From NCBI RefSeq assembly GCF_024171495.1, contig NZ_JALJZW010000001.1, positions 930,001 through 994,000 on the forward strand: a stretch of DNA of 64,000 bases. Reading direction: 5' to 3'. A model generated the notes under the pieces. That model was not told the origin of the DNA. It worked only from the letters and a program-made list of their open reading frames with translations, and searched no databases. This DNA is from Deinococcus sp. HSC-46F16 (GTDB lineage: Bacteria > Deinococcota > Deinococci > Deinococcales > Deinococcaceae). Shown piece by piece: positions 39,732 through 50,104 of the stretch (positions are counted from its first letter, which is position 1; the number at the start of each line of letters is the position of its first letter). A program made the translations under genes and the position numbers.

Positions 39732-40067
39732 ATGCCCACGTCCTCCAAAGGCCAGTCCCCTCCCGGCCCGCCCCGCACCCTCACGCTGCGCTGGATGCCC
39801 GGCACCAGTGACCGCGTGCAGTTCGAGCGCGGGGGCCGCATCTTTACGGTCCTGCTGGAAGACGTTCAGCGCACCGACGCCCACAGCCTCAACCCGCTGT
39901 ACCTGCGCGGCGTGGTGACCCTGCCCGTGACCCTGAGCCACCTCGCCACCCTGATGGGGCCGCTGCGCCAGCATGTGACCCGCCGTGCCGCAGGCACTCC
40001 GGTCGACGCCTGGGTGCGGGCGGGGGGGCAGGCGGACGACGAACCGGACGATCACCTCCCGGATTGA
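39732..40067 (+). CDS. Small cytosolic protein, unknown
   Basis: This 111-residue protein has a Pro/Ser/Gly-rich N terminus, a compact core RTLTLRWMPGTSDRVQFERGG with hydrophobic alternation (probably beta), then a helix and an acidic tail QADDEPDDHLPD. GAGG precedes the ATG by 7 bases. No family recognised. A strong hairpin follows. Confidence 0.5.
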   Translation: MPTSSKGQSPPGPPRTLTLRWMPGTSDRVQFERGGRIFTVLLEDVQRTDAHSLNPLYLRGVVTLPVTLSHLATLMGPLRQHVTRRAAGTPVDAWVRAGGQADDEPDDHLPD

Positions 40068-40079
40068 GGAGAGACAAGA

Positions 40080-40111
40080 GACGCGCCCGAGGCCATGTGC
40101 CTGGGCGCGTC
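40080..40111. terminator. Hairpin between converging genes
   Basis: A perfect 9-bp stem, GACGCGCCC with GGGCGCGTC, has a 14-base loop and probably stops transcription from both sides. There is no T run. Confidence 0.5.
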
Positions 40112-40131
40112 TGCCGTTCAGTGGGTCCGGC

Positions 40132-40407
40132 TCAGGCGCGGTCCTCGCGCGGCAGAAAGCCGAGGTGGCCCTCGAACTGCCACAGCGAGAACTTGCGGGG
40201 CCGCTTTTCCACCAGGGTGCCGCGCATGGGGCCGTGCTGGGTCTGCACCTGCACCTCGCAGCGGCCGTCGCCCACCTCGCAGGCGGCCCGCAGGGCCTGC
40301 GCGTCGTCCCGCAGCAGGGGCATCTGCGCGTGCGTGCCCTGCGGCTCGGCGAGGATGGTGAGGCGCTTGTTGGGCGCGACCTGGTACGTTCCCTGGAGAG
40401 TCAACAT
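40132..40407 (-). CDS. Small protein, unknown
   Basis: This 91-residue protein starts MLTLQGTYQVAPNKRLTIL and runs as a beta-rich domain with two Cys (AACEVGDGRCEV), ending in a PRKFSLWQFEGHLGFLP strand. It resembles a small OB- or PilZ-like barrel, but I cannot assign it. The start at 40407 is chosen because TACGGT ends 6 bases upstream; an ATG six codons earlier lacks any signal. Confidence 0.55.
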   Translation of the reverse strand: MLTLQGTYQVAPNKRLTILAEPQGTHAQMPLLRDDAQALRAACEVGDGRCEVQVQTQHGPMRGTLVEKRPRKFSLWQFEGHLGFLPREDRA

Positions 40408-40413
40408 CTCCTG

Positions 40414-40419
40414 ACCGTA
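40414..40419 (-). promoter_or_regulatory. -10 hexamer TACGGT
   Basis: On the minus strand TACGGT ends 6 bases before the ATG at 40407 and decides between two in-frame starts. Confidence 0.5.
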
Positions 40420-40454
40420 CCCCATCCGGGGCCGGGCAACAGTTCTGGAGGCGC

Positions 40455-40730
40455 TCAGGGCCGCGCCACCGACACCCGCCCGCCTTCCAGCGTCACGGTG
40501 GCGGCGAGCTGACCGTCCTGCACTCCCACGACGCAGTTCTGCACGGTGGCGGGTGGTTCGCGTTTCAGCACGGCGGCGCAGGGGGTTTCCTGAGTGATGC
40601 CCGCGCGGACGGCGGCCCGCACCGCCTCCCCCGCGTACTCGCGGGCGGCGCGGCCCTGCCACGACAGGGCCGCGACCATCAGGCCCACGCCGGTCACGAA
40701 GGCGAGCACGATCAGGCCAAAGGTCCGCAT
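40455..40730 (-). CDS. Single-span exported or anchored small protein
   Basis: This 91-residue protein begins with a hydrophobic segment (about 4-24, FGLIVLAFVTGVGLMVAAL) serving as signal or anchor. It is followed by a mature part with two Cys (TPCAAVL and QNCVVG) and a short beta end. Unknown function. The ATG at 40730 follows TAGCCT by 7 bases. Confidence 0.55.
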   Translation of the reverse strand: MRTFGLIVLAFVTGVGLMVAALSWQGRAAREYAGEAVRAAVRAGITQETPCAAVLKREPPATVQNCVVGVQDGQLAATVTLEGGRVSVARP

Positions 40731-40737
40731 GGGGCGC

Positions 40738-40743
40738 AGGCTA
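40738..40743 (-). promoter_or_regulatory. -10 hexamer TAGCCT
   Basis: On the minus strand TAGCCT ends 7 bases before the ATG at 40730. It is divergent from the TACACT of the next gene, 15 bases away. Confidence 0.5.
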
Positions 40744-40758
40744 GCAGCCGCGAGCGGG

Positions 40759-40764
40759 TACACT
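40759..40764 (+). promoter_or_regulatory. -10 hexamer TACACT
   Basis: TACACT ends 8 bases before the ATG at 40773. Confidence 0.5.
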
Positions 40765-40772
40765 GGCCCCCG

Positions 40773-41990
<1,218 letters not shown>

Positions 41991-42006
41991 GGCAGAGAAC
42001 AGGGGG

Positions 42007-42037
42007 GCGGCGGCCCGTGTAGCTGGGCCGCCGCTTT
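42007..42037 (+). terminator. Intrinsic terminator
   Basis: A perfect 10-bp stem, GCGGCGGCCC with GGGCCGCCGC, has an 8-base loop and is followed by TTT, 16 bases past the stop. Confidence 0.75.
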
Positions 42038-42111
42038 CGTTTGGGTCTTCTCCCCGTGGCAGAGGGGGCAATCTGGGGCAAGTCGCGGCTTGCGGAGAGA
42101 GGCGAATCGCC

Positions 42112-42837
42112 TTACTTCAGGTGCCCCATCGCCTCCCCGATGTAATTCCACATCGCCTGCATTTCGGGCGGCATGTGCGCCTGATAGGACTCGTTCAGCG
42201 TCCCGCCGATGTCCTGACGCCCCCCGGTGAACTCGGCCACCAGCCCCTGCCAGCGCCGGGCGAGGTCGAGGACGCGGGGGTCGGACGCAGGCGTCCCGGC
42301 CTCCATCTCGCGCAGCACTTCGGCCATGAGCCGGGGCCACTCGGCCTCGACTTCCCCGATGCGGGCCTCGCCGACCACCTCGCGGCGCTCCTCCAAATAC
42401 TTCATCTGTTCGTCGTCGAACTTGGGCTGCTCGCCCACCTGACGGGCCACGTCCAGCATCTTTTCCACCTTCTCGTTCATGCGCATCACCTCCAGAAGTT
42501 CGGCCCAACTTGCCCCGCGTGGGTCCAGGCGTCTTAGGCGCTCCAGCAGCGTCTGTTCGCGCTCCAGCCGCTCCTCCAGCAGGCGGATGTGGGCGGCGAG
42601 GACGGCGGCGGGGTCGTGGGCCGGGTCGTGCAGGGCGGCGCGAATCTGGTCCAGCGAGAGCCCCAGCGTGCGCAGGGTCTGAATCTGGTGCAGGGTCCGC
42701 ACTTCGGCCTCGGAGTAGAGGCGGTGGTCGCCGTCGGTGCGCTCGCCGGGGCTCAGCAGGCCAATCTGGTCGTAGTGGCGCAGGGTCCGCACCGTGACGC
42801 CGCTGCGTGTGGCGAGTTCACCGATTCTGAGTTTCAC
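42112..42837 (-). CDS. MerR-family regulator with TipAS-type effector domain
   Basis: This 241-residue DNA-binding protein has a MerR helix-turn-helix in the first 70 residues (RIGELATRSGVTVRTLRHYDQIGLL, then RLYSEAEVRTLHQI), a coiled-coil dimer helix (about 75-110) and a C-terminal TipAS domain (about 120-241) with EEVEAEWP-like and MWNYIGEAMGHLK segments. TipA proteins bind thiopeptides and other drugs and untwist promoters with long spacers. The GTG at 42837 is the only good start. An ideal MerR-type promoter lies just upstream, so it probably activates its own gene. Confidence 0.87.
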   Translation of the reverse strand: MKLRIGELATRSGVTVRTLRHYDQIGLLSPGERTDGDHRLYSEAEVRTLHQIQTLRTLGLSLDQIRAALHDPAHDPAAVLAAHIRLLEERLEREQTLLERLRRLDPRGASWAELLEVMRMNEKVEKMLDVARQVGEQPKFDDEQMKYLEERREVVGEARIGEVEAEWPRLMAEVLREMEAGTPASDPRVLDLARRWQGLVAEFTGGRQDIGGTLNESYQAHMPPEMQAMWNYIGEAMGHLK

Positions 42838-42855
42838 CGCGTCCCTCCGACCATC

Positions 42856-42886
42856 ACCGTAAGGGCTGACGTTACGTCCGGTTCAA
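42856..42886 (-). promoter_or_regulatory. MerR-type promoter with 19-bp spacer
   Basis: On the minus strand TTGAAC (42881-42886) and TACGGT (42856-42861) are separated by 19 bases, the overlong spacer typical of MerR-activated promoters. The spacer contains the 11-base palindrome GACGTAACGTC (42868-42878). Confidence 0.75.
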
Positions 42887-42991
42887 GCCCCGGCCGGGTC
42901 ACTCCGGGGCGCCGTGATTCTTGACGCGCTCTGGACTTCGGTTCCGCGTGTCCAGGAACAGCACCCGAACCCGCTCCACCTCCGGCTAGAG

Positions 42992-43870
42992 CTACTCTCG
43001 CCTTCTCGCTCTGCTCGGAGTGATGATTCCATCACCCGGCGTCTCCTTCTCCGTCCGGGCCTCCAGAAAGCGCTGCTGGGTGTCCCAGGCGCGGCGGGCG
43101 CTCTCGCGGGAGGAGGTGTCCGACCCGGCAATGCGGCGAATCTGGCTCAGGGCGCGTCCCAGTTCGGCGGGGTCGCGCTCGTCTTCCGGCTGGGCTTTCC
43201 AGGCCTGAACGGTGCCGGGGAGGTAGTCGCCGAGGCTCTGCCGGGCGTCGAAAGCGCGGCGGGTGTCCCCGCCTTCGCGGGCCTGCACCGCCACGGTTTC
43301 GAGGTGGTCGACGGTAGAGAGCACTTCGCCCGCCAGCGCAGGCGGCAGGCCCCGGCACAGCTCGCGCACGTCAAGCTGCGGGAGCACCTCAGCGCTGGGC
43401 TGGGCGGCCAGGGCAGCGGGCGCAGGCTGGGGGACGGCGGAGACGGGCGGGGCCGGAGTCAGCCCGGCCTCGTGAATCAGGTCCACCCCCCGGAAGGCCG
43501 CCAGCCCCAGCCCCACGAAGGCGAGCGACAGCACCGCCAGCATCAGCCATGGCCCGCCGAACACGCCGCTCACGGCCACCGCCGGAATCAGCAGGGCGAG
43601 GACCCCGGCCGCCTGGGGCCGCGCAAACACCGCCCGCAGGTTCGCACCCGTGCGGGGATTGCCGAACAGCAGCAGCAGCGTCAGGGCCACCAGCAGCAGC
43701 ACCGCCAGTCCCGGCAGTGGGTTGCCCCGCGAGAACACCTGACTCAGCACGAAAATTGGAATCAGCAGGGCGAGCAGGCCCAGCGGGTCCTCCTTGCGCC
43801 GCCGCCTCGCCCGCCGGGCAGAGGGCGGCAGGGCAGGGGGCGGCGCATCGGGGCCGGGCGCGGGGTCCAT
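42992..43870 (-). CDS. Membrane protein with C-terminal coiled region, unknown
   Basis: This 292-residue protein has a Pro-rich N terminus, then a basic cluster RRARRRRKEDP, four hydrophobic spans (about 28-130) and a long soluble helical C terminus with LDVRELCRGLPPALAGEVLSTVDHLETVAVQAREGGD. The latter resembles the cytosolic part of uncharacterised Deinococcus membrane proteins. The ATG at 43870 starts the protein-like composition; the open frame continuing to 45058 lies over another gene and is spurious. Confidence 0.6.
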   Translation of the reverse strand: MDPAPGPDAPPPALPPSARRARRRRKEDPLGLLALLIPIFVLSQVFSRGNPLPGLAVLLLVALTLLLLFGNPRTGANLRAVFARPQAAGVLALLIPAVAVSGVFGGPWLMLAVLSLAFVGLGLAAFRGVDLIHEAGLTPAPPVSAVPQPAPAALAAQPSAEVLPQLDVRELCRGLPPALAGEVLSTVDHLETVAVQAREGGDTRRAFDARQSLGDYLPGTVQAWKAQPEDERDPAELGRALSQIRRIAGSDTSSRESARRAWDTQQRFLEARTEKETPGDGIITPSRARRRE

Positions 43871-43958
43871 GCTCCCAGTATTGTCGCCAGCCGGGTGCAG
43901 GGCAACGCGGGCGGGTGCAGACGCAGGGCCAGCGCCCCGTCCGTCCGCTGTGGGAGAA

Positions 43959-43984
43959 GACCCCTCACCCCTTCGGAGAGGGTC
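43959..43984. repeat. Partial palindromic repeat, copy 3
   Basis: Read on the minus strand, the end GGGGTGAGGGGTC matches the right end of the 53-base repeat family. The central hairpins are missing. Confidence 0.45.
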
Positions 43985-44076
43985 GGAAGCAGGCTCCCCG
44001 TTTTTTCCTCTTCTGGAGGCGGGAGGGTACGTGGTTTTTGGGAACAGCGACTGTGCGGTCGCCCTGTGCGGGCGGG

Positions 44077-45105
44077 TCAGGCCGCCCCGGCGTCCTCCGG
44101 GCGGGCGAAGATCATGCGGCCCGCCCCGGTCTGCACGTTGTTCACGACCTGCACGCGGGCAGGTTTGCCCCGCAGCTTGATGCCGCCCTCCACGACGACC
44201 ATCGTGCCGTCCTCCAGATACCCGACCCCCTGGCCAGGCTGCTGGCCGCCCTTGGTGACGGTCACGGTGAGCACGTCCCCGGCCTGCACCTGGGGCCGCA
44301 GGGCGAGGGCCAGCGCATGCAGGCTCAGCACCTCCACCCCGTGCAGCCGCGCGACGCGGGCGAGGTTGGCGTCGTTGCTGAGCAGGCTGGCCCCCGTCTC
44401 GCGGGCGAGGCGCACCAGCTTGTCGTCCACCGTGGGCAGCGTGGGGTCGTCCCAGTCCTCGACACGCAGGGGACGCATCCCCCGCAACTCTTCGAGTAGG
44501 GTCAGTGCCCGCTTGCCGCGCGTGCGCTTCTGGGCGTCGTGGCTGTCGGCCAGCAGTTGCAGCTCGCGCAGCACGAAGCCGGGCACGATGACCTCGCCCT
44601 CCAGAAAGCCGCTGCGGGCGAGGTCCAGGACCCGGCCGTCGATAATCACGTTGGAATCCAGAATCTTGCCGCCCGCCCGCCGCCGCACCGGCCCCACATC
44701 CAGAAAACCGAAGGCGTCCGCGTGCCGCACCGCGAAGGGAACGAAAAAGGCGGCCAGCACGGCGGTCACCAGCAGGCTCAGCGGCCACGCGTAAAAGGGC
44801 AGCGAGCGCACCAGCGGCCCCAGCAGCACGCTGAGCAGCAGCGCCACCATCAGCCCGAAAGTCGCCGCCGCCACCCGCCGGGGGGAGAGGCCGCCGTACC
44901 AGCGGCTCAGGCGGTCCCACAGCCGCGTGGCGGCACGTTCGGCGCGGGGACCCAGCAGCAGCGCGGCGAGAGCCCCCGCCAGCATCAGGCTGAGGGTGTT
45001 GACCCATGCGGTCCCGTCGTCCCCGGTGCTGGCGGCGAGGAGTTGCCCGGCACCCCATCCGACAAGCAAACCCAGCAGCAGCAGCAGGAGGCGAAAGGCA
45101 GGCAC
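44077..45105 (-). CDS. Membrane-anchored PIN-TRAM domain protein (YacL-like)
   Basis: This 342-residue protein has four N-terminal spans (about 1-130). A PIN nuclease domain (about 150-270) has KILDSNVIIDGRVLDLA, VLRELQLLADS, TVDDKLVRLA and SNDANLAR carrying the acidic metal ligands. A C-terminal TRAM domain (about 280-340) has AGDVLTVTVTKGGQQPGQGVGYLEDGTMVVVEG. The set equals B. subtilis YacL, a predicted RNA-cleaving or RNA-binding protein. The GTG at 45105 is chosen because TACACT ends 7 bases upstream; the open frame to 45210 gives a poor N terminus. Confidence 0.88.
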   Translation of the reverse strand: MPAFRLLLLLLGLLVGWGAGQLLAASTGDDGTAWVNTLSLMLAGALAALLLGPRAERAATRLWDRLSRWYGGLSPRRVAAATFGLMVALLLSVLLGPLVRSLPFYAWPLSLLVTAVLAAFFVPFAVRHADAFGFLDVGPVRRRAGGKILDSNVIIDGRVLDLARSGFLEGEVIVPGFVLRELQLLADSHDAQKRTRGKRALTLLEELRGMRPLRVEDWDDPTLPTVDDKLVRLARETGASLLSNDANLARVARLHGVEVLSLHALALALRPQVQAGDVLTVTVTKGGQQPGQGVGYLEDGTMVVVEGGIKLRGKPARVQVVNNVQTGAGRMIFARPEDAGAA

Positions 45106-45112
45106 GGCCCCG

Positions 45113-45118
45113 AGTGTA
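45113..45118 (-). promoter_or_regulatory. -10 hexamer TACACT, PIN-TRAM gene
   Basis: On the minus strand TACACT ends 7 bases before the GTG at 45105 and moves the start 35 codons inside the longest frame. Confidence 0.55.
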
Positions 45119-45220
45119 CCCGAGGCCCCCACCCGGCGGAACGCACCTGGGGACCGCCCGTTCATGAAGAAGCTGACGCCTTCATGTGGACCCTCGCGTA
45201 AACAGCTCATGGTGGGTGGC

Positions 45221-45226
45221 TAAGAT
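45221..45226 (+). promoter_or_regulatory. -10 hexamer TAAGAT
   Basis: TAAGAT ends 7 bases before the ATG at 45234. Confidence 0.5.
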
Positions 45227-45233
45227 GCCGTTC

Positions 45234-46025
45234 ATGCGTCAACTCTCCAGTGCTGCCCTGCTGGGCCTCGGTCTCAGCGGGTTTCTCAGCCTCGCCGCCG
45301 CGCAGACGGCTCCAGCCACCTCCGCGGCAGTGCCCAAGGCCACCGTTTCGGCCGCGACCGCCCGCGCCGCGAGCAGCCTCGCGGTGGAACTCAGCGGCGC
45401 GGTCAAGGGCCAGATCGTGGGCTGCCCAGCGAGCCTCAAGGTGAGCGCGGCGGCGGTGTGCCTGTACGTCAAGAACTCCCCGGCCTCGCTGCGGGCGCTC
45501 GTGCGCGGCAAGCTCGGCGCCCGCGCCCTGGGCGACTGGAAGACCCCGGCGAACAGCCAGGCCAGCTCGCTGCTGGTGTCGGGCACCGCCAATGGCCCGG
45601 TGGCCGCCTACCTGCTGATGGCCCCCCTTTCGACCACCGAAACGCTGCTGGTGGTGGACGCGGCGCAGGCCAGCGCTGCAGCCGCGGCTCCCCGTCCCGC
45701 GACCCCGGCGGGCGTCGTCAAGGGCGAGCCCTACGTGCTGGGCAGCGACCTCGTGGGCGTGGTGAACGTGACCTCGCTGGGGGGCGGCAAGTTTCGCCTC
45801 GCCCGCAGCGGCACCGACCCCCTCACCGTGACGGTGGGCCAGAAGCCCGCGCAGCTCGGCTCGGGGACCGTGCAGCTTCCGCTGGTGCCCGCCACCGACG
45901 GCCGGAACCTGATCTTCCCGCTTGCGGGCCTGCGGGCGCTGGGCTGCACCTTCACCCCGGCGGGCAGCAACGTGACGGTGGCCTGCGGTACGGCCAGCGT
46001 GGGGCTGCGACCCATCGTCTTCTGA
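45234..46025 (+). CDS. Exported Ala-rich protein, unknown
   Basis: This 263-residue protein has a signal peptide of about 23 residues (MRQLSSAALLGLGLSGFLSL then AAAQ). The mature protein is two beta-rich modules with paired Cys (GCPASLKVSAAAVC and GCTFTPAGSNVTVAC), probably disulfides, joined by an Ala/Pro linker. The last module (ATDGRNLIFPLAGLRALGC) resembles the stalk-type domain seen at 6177-7826. It is likely a secreted or surface protein. A strong terminator follows. Confidence 0.6.
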   Translation: MRQLSSAALLGLGLSGFLSLAAAQTAPATSAAVPKATVSAATARAASSLAVELSGAVKGQIVGCPASLKVSAAAVCLYVKNSPASLRALVRGKLGARALGDWKTPANSQASSLLVSGTANGPVAAYLLMAPLSTTETLLVVDAAQASAAAAAPRPATPAGVVKGEPYVLGSDLVGVVNVTSLGGGKFRLARSGTDPLTVTVGQKPAQLGSGTVQLPLVPATDGRNLIFPLAGLRALGCTFTPAGSNVTVACGTASVGLRPIVF

Positions 46026-46040
46026 ACTCAGACCCACCCC

Positions 46041-46077
46041 AGGGGAGGCGGCCGCGCGGCTGACCTCCCCTCTTTTT
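46041..46077 (+). terminator. Intrinsic terminator
   Basis: An 8-bp stem, AGGGGAGG with CCTCCCCT, has an inner GCCG/CGGC hairpin in its loop and is followed by CTTTTT. Confidence 0.85.
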
Positions 46078-46174
46078 GCGTTCACCGAACACTTCACGTC
46101 CCCTTGAGGCTTCGGCCCGGTCGCAACCCGCGCCGCCCCCCCTGCGTAATCATGACCGCAAGGAGGAACCACCC

Positions 46175-46873
46175 ATGAGCATTCTCGACCGCCTGTCCCG
46201 CCTGCTCCGTGCCAATGTCAACGACCTGATCAGCCGCGCCGAGGACCCCGCCAAGATCATTGACCAGGCCCTGCTCGACATGCGCTCGGCCTATGCCGAG
46301 GCCCGCACCGAGGTGGCCGACGCGATGGCCCAGAACGCCCGCCTGACCCGCGAATCGGGCACCAACCGCAAGCTCGCCGAGGAATACGAGAAGAAGGCGG
46401 AAGAAGCGCTGCGGGCGGGCAACGAGGACCTCGCCCGCGAAGCCCTGCGCCGCTCGCAAAACCACAAGGACCTCGCCCGGGGGTTCGAGGAGCAGGTCGG
46501 CACGCAGAACGCCACCGTGGACCAGCTCAAGACCCAGCTCCGGGCGCTGGAAGCCAAGATCGACGAGATGGAGTCGCGCAAGTCGCTGCTCGCCGCCCGG
46601 CAGAAGACCGCGCAGGCCGGGGCCACCCTGGAGCGCGTCAGCGGCTTCGGCAAGGCGGGCGGGGCGATGGACGCCTTCGAGGACATGGAGCGCAAGGTCC
46701 TTCAGATGGAAGACCGCAACCAGGCCATGACCCAACTGCGGCAGGAGGGCGACCTCGACGCGCAGCTCGCGGACCTCGGGCGCGACCGTGAACTTGACGA
46801 CGCCTTCGCCGCGCTCAAGGCCCGCGTGCAGGGCGGCCAGAACAGCTCGGGGCAGGGCGGCAGCCAGAGCTGA
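46175..46873 (+). CDS. pspA: PspA/IM30 family membrane-stress protein
   Basis: This 232-residue almost wholly helical protein belongs to the ESCRT-III-like PspA/Vipp1 family, which coats and repairs the inner membrane. The N-terminal amphipathic helix MSILDRLSRLLRANVNDLISR and RAEDPAKIIDQALLDMRSAYAEAR are hallmarks; long coiled-coil helices (about 30-160) follow. AGGAGG lies 8 bases before the ATG, one of the stronger ribosome sites here. It is not accompanied by psp regulator genes. Confidence 0.92.
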   Translation: MSILDRLSRLLRANVNDLISRAEDPAKIIDQALLDMRSAYAEARTEVADAMAQNARLTRESGTNRKLAEEYEKKAEEALRAGNEDLAREALRRSQNHKDLARGFEEQVGTQNATVDQLKTQLRALEAKIDEMESRKSLLAARQKTAQAGATLERVSGFGKAGGAMDAFEDMERKVLQMEDRNQAMTQLRQEGDLDAQLADLGRDRELDDAFAALKARVQGGQNSSGQGGSQS

Positions 46874-46890
46874 AGCCGGGCGATCCGGGA

Positions 46891-46917
46891 GGGGGCACCC
46901 AGGGGTGTCCCCTTCTT
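46891..46917 (+). terminator. Probable terminator after pspA
   Basis: A 9-bp stem (GGGGGCACC with GGTGTCCCC, one G-T pair) with a 4-base loop is followed by a weak TTCTT. Confidence 0.5.
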
Positions 46918-47069
46918 GCCGGTTTCTGGAGCGTGTGCTGGGAGAAGGCCCCTCACCTCAGCCAGCGGAACAGACTGGGGTGAAGAACCTCCCCGGAAGA
47001 AGGCCGGGAGGCCACCAAAAATCAGCGCAACTTCATGATGGCTGACAGAATGGAAGGGATGCCGAGCCT

Positions 47070-47075
47070 TACCCT
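47070..47075 (+). promoter_or_regulatory. -10 hexamer TACCCT
   Basis: TACCCT ends 7 bases before the ATG at 47083 and selects it among four in-frame ATG codons. Confidence 0.55.
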
Positions 47076-47082
47076 GTCCACC

Positions 47083-47775
47083 ATGTCCGGCCACCTCCGC
47101 CAAATCCTCGCCCCGGCGCTGCTGGGGGCGGCGCTGCTGACCGGCTGTGCGCCCGCCGCGACCCCGCAGGCGCAGGGCACCCCGGTCGCGTCGAGCACGC
47201 CGGTCAGCCGCGTTTCCTTCTACCCGCTGGAGACGGGCCTGACCTGGAGCTACCAGCCCGAGGGCGAGGCGGCGGGTGGGCAGCCCTACAGCCTGCGGGC
47301 GCTGGGACCGACGGTGTTCGCCGGGCAGACGGCGCTGGCCTTCGAGTTGACTGGGCGCGGCGCCCAGCAGACGTGGTTCCGGCAGGTCAGCTCGGAGGGC
47401 GTGCGGCTGCTGGGCTTTCGCAAACCCGGCGTGAGCGTGCGCCTCGACCCCGCGTGGCTGGAGGCCCCCGCCGAGGGCGCGTGGCGGGTGGGGCTGAACT
47501 GGGAAGGGCAAAGCCGCGTGACCCTGACCGGGGACGACGGCAAGGTGCAGGCCCAGGGCACCCTGCGCTACCGCTACGACGTGCAGGACCGCCGCCGGGT
47601 GACCACGCCCGCCGGAACCTTCGAGGTCTGGGTGGTCACCCGGCAGATCGGGGACGACGTGGGGGGCCTCTTCTCGCCGCAGGTGCAGCAGTTCTGGTTC
47701 GCGCCCTTCGCGGGCGAGGTCCGCACCCCGGAGGGCCTGCTGCTCACCGCCCGCAACTTTGGGGGGAAGCCGTGA
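47083..47775 (+). CDS. Lipoprotein, unknown function
   Basis: This 230-residue protein's signal peptide MSGHLRQILAPALLGAALLT ends in a lipobox LTGC at about residue 23, so the mature protein is probably lipid-anchored. The rest is a beta-rich domain (LETGLTWSYQPEGEAA, GPTVFAGQTALAFELTGRG, QGTLRYRYDVQDRRRVTTPAGTFEVW) typical of Deinococcus secreted proteins. It precedes dxs by 63 bases; dxs has its own ribosome site. Confidence 0.65.
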   Translation: MSGHLRQILAPALLGAALLTGCAPAATPQAQGTPVASSTPVSRVSFYPLETGLTWSYQPEGEAAGGQPYSLRALGPTVFAGQTALAFELTGRGAQQTWFRQVSSEGVRLLGFRKPGVSVRLDPAWLEAPAEGAWRVGLNWEGQSRVTLTGDDGKVQAQGTLRYRYDVQDRRRVTTPAGTFEVWVVTRQIGDDVGGLFSPQVQQFWFAPFAGEVRTPEGLLLTARNFGGKP

Positions 47776-47838
47776 GCCTCCCCGCCCGCTACCGTGGGGC
47801 CATGACCGGCCCCGTGCCCACCCGCCAGGAGGTTACCC

Positions 47839-49716
<1,878 letters not shown>

Positions 49717-49732
49717 GGGCGGGTGGAGCAAG

Positions 49733-49762
49733 GAGGCCGGGGCGGGTGCTCCGGCCTCTTTC
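49733..49762 (+). terminator. Terminator after dxs
   Basis: An 8-bp stem, GAGGCCGG with CCGGCCTC, has a 10-base loop and is followed by TTTC. Confidence 0.65.
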
Positions 49763-49834
49763 GTGACCAGGAGCTGACACGGGGCGGCGAGACTGGAGCT
49801 GTCCCCAGGTCCTCTCTTCTCCTCAGGAGGCTGT

Positions 49835-50101
49835 ATGCGAGTTCACCCCGTGCTGAGGCTGTCGCTGGTCGCCGTCGTCTTCGTCGTCCTCGGACTGGTC
49901 TGGAGTTGGGTGGCGGGTGGGGTGGTCGCCCTGGCCGCGCTGCTGCTGCTGCTCTCGGGCAGAGGAACTTCGGGTACGGGCCGCCATTCATCCTCCCCCA
50001 ATTCCGATGGGACCGCCGCCGCATTCCTGATCTGGGACACGACCGGCGGGTGCGGTTCCGACAGTGGTTCGGACGGGGGCGGGTGCGGCGGGGGGGAGTG
50101 A
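49835..50101 (+). CDS. Small membrane protein with Gly/Cys-rich tail
   Basis: This 88-residue protein has a basic start, two hydrophobic spans (about 8-40, VLRLSLVAVVFVVLGLVWSW and the following GGVVALAALLLLLSG), a Ser/Gly spacer and the tail GGCGSDSGSDGGGCGGGE. Similar Gly/Cys tails occur on proteins sorted to the envelope or modified there, but I know no function. The strong AGGAGG site argues that the gene is real. It converges with tilS-tadA 3 bases away. Confidence 0.6.
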   Translation: MRVHPVLRLSLVAVVFVVLGLVWSWVAGGVVALAALLLLLSGRGTSGTGRHSSSPNSDGTAAAFLIWDTTGGCGSDSGSDGGGCGGGE

Positions 50102-50104
50102 GGC

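Noticed and set aside
42992..45058. Extension of the 42992-43870 membrane-protein frame to 688 codons
   Set aside because: The extra part runs through the spacer and across the PIN-TRAM gene in another frame on the same strand, with Arg/Gly/Ala-rich composition.
45164..45223. A 19-codon frame starting MKKLTPSCGPSRK
   Set aside because: No ribosome site or -10 at the right distance, no hydrophobic or regulatory character, and it overlaps the promoter of the next gene.
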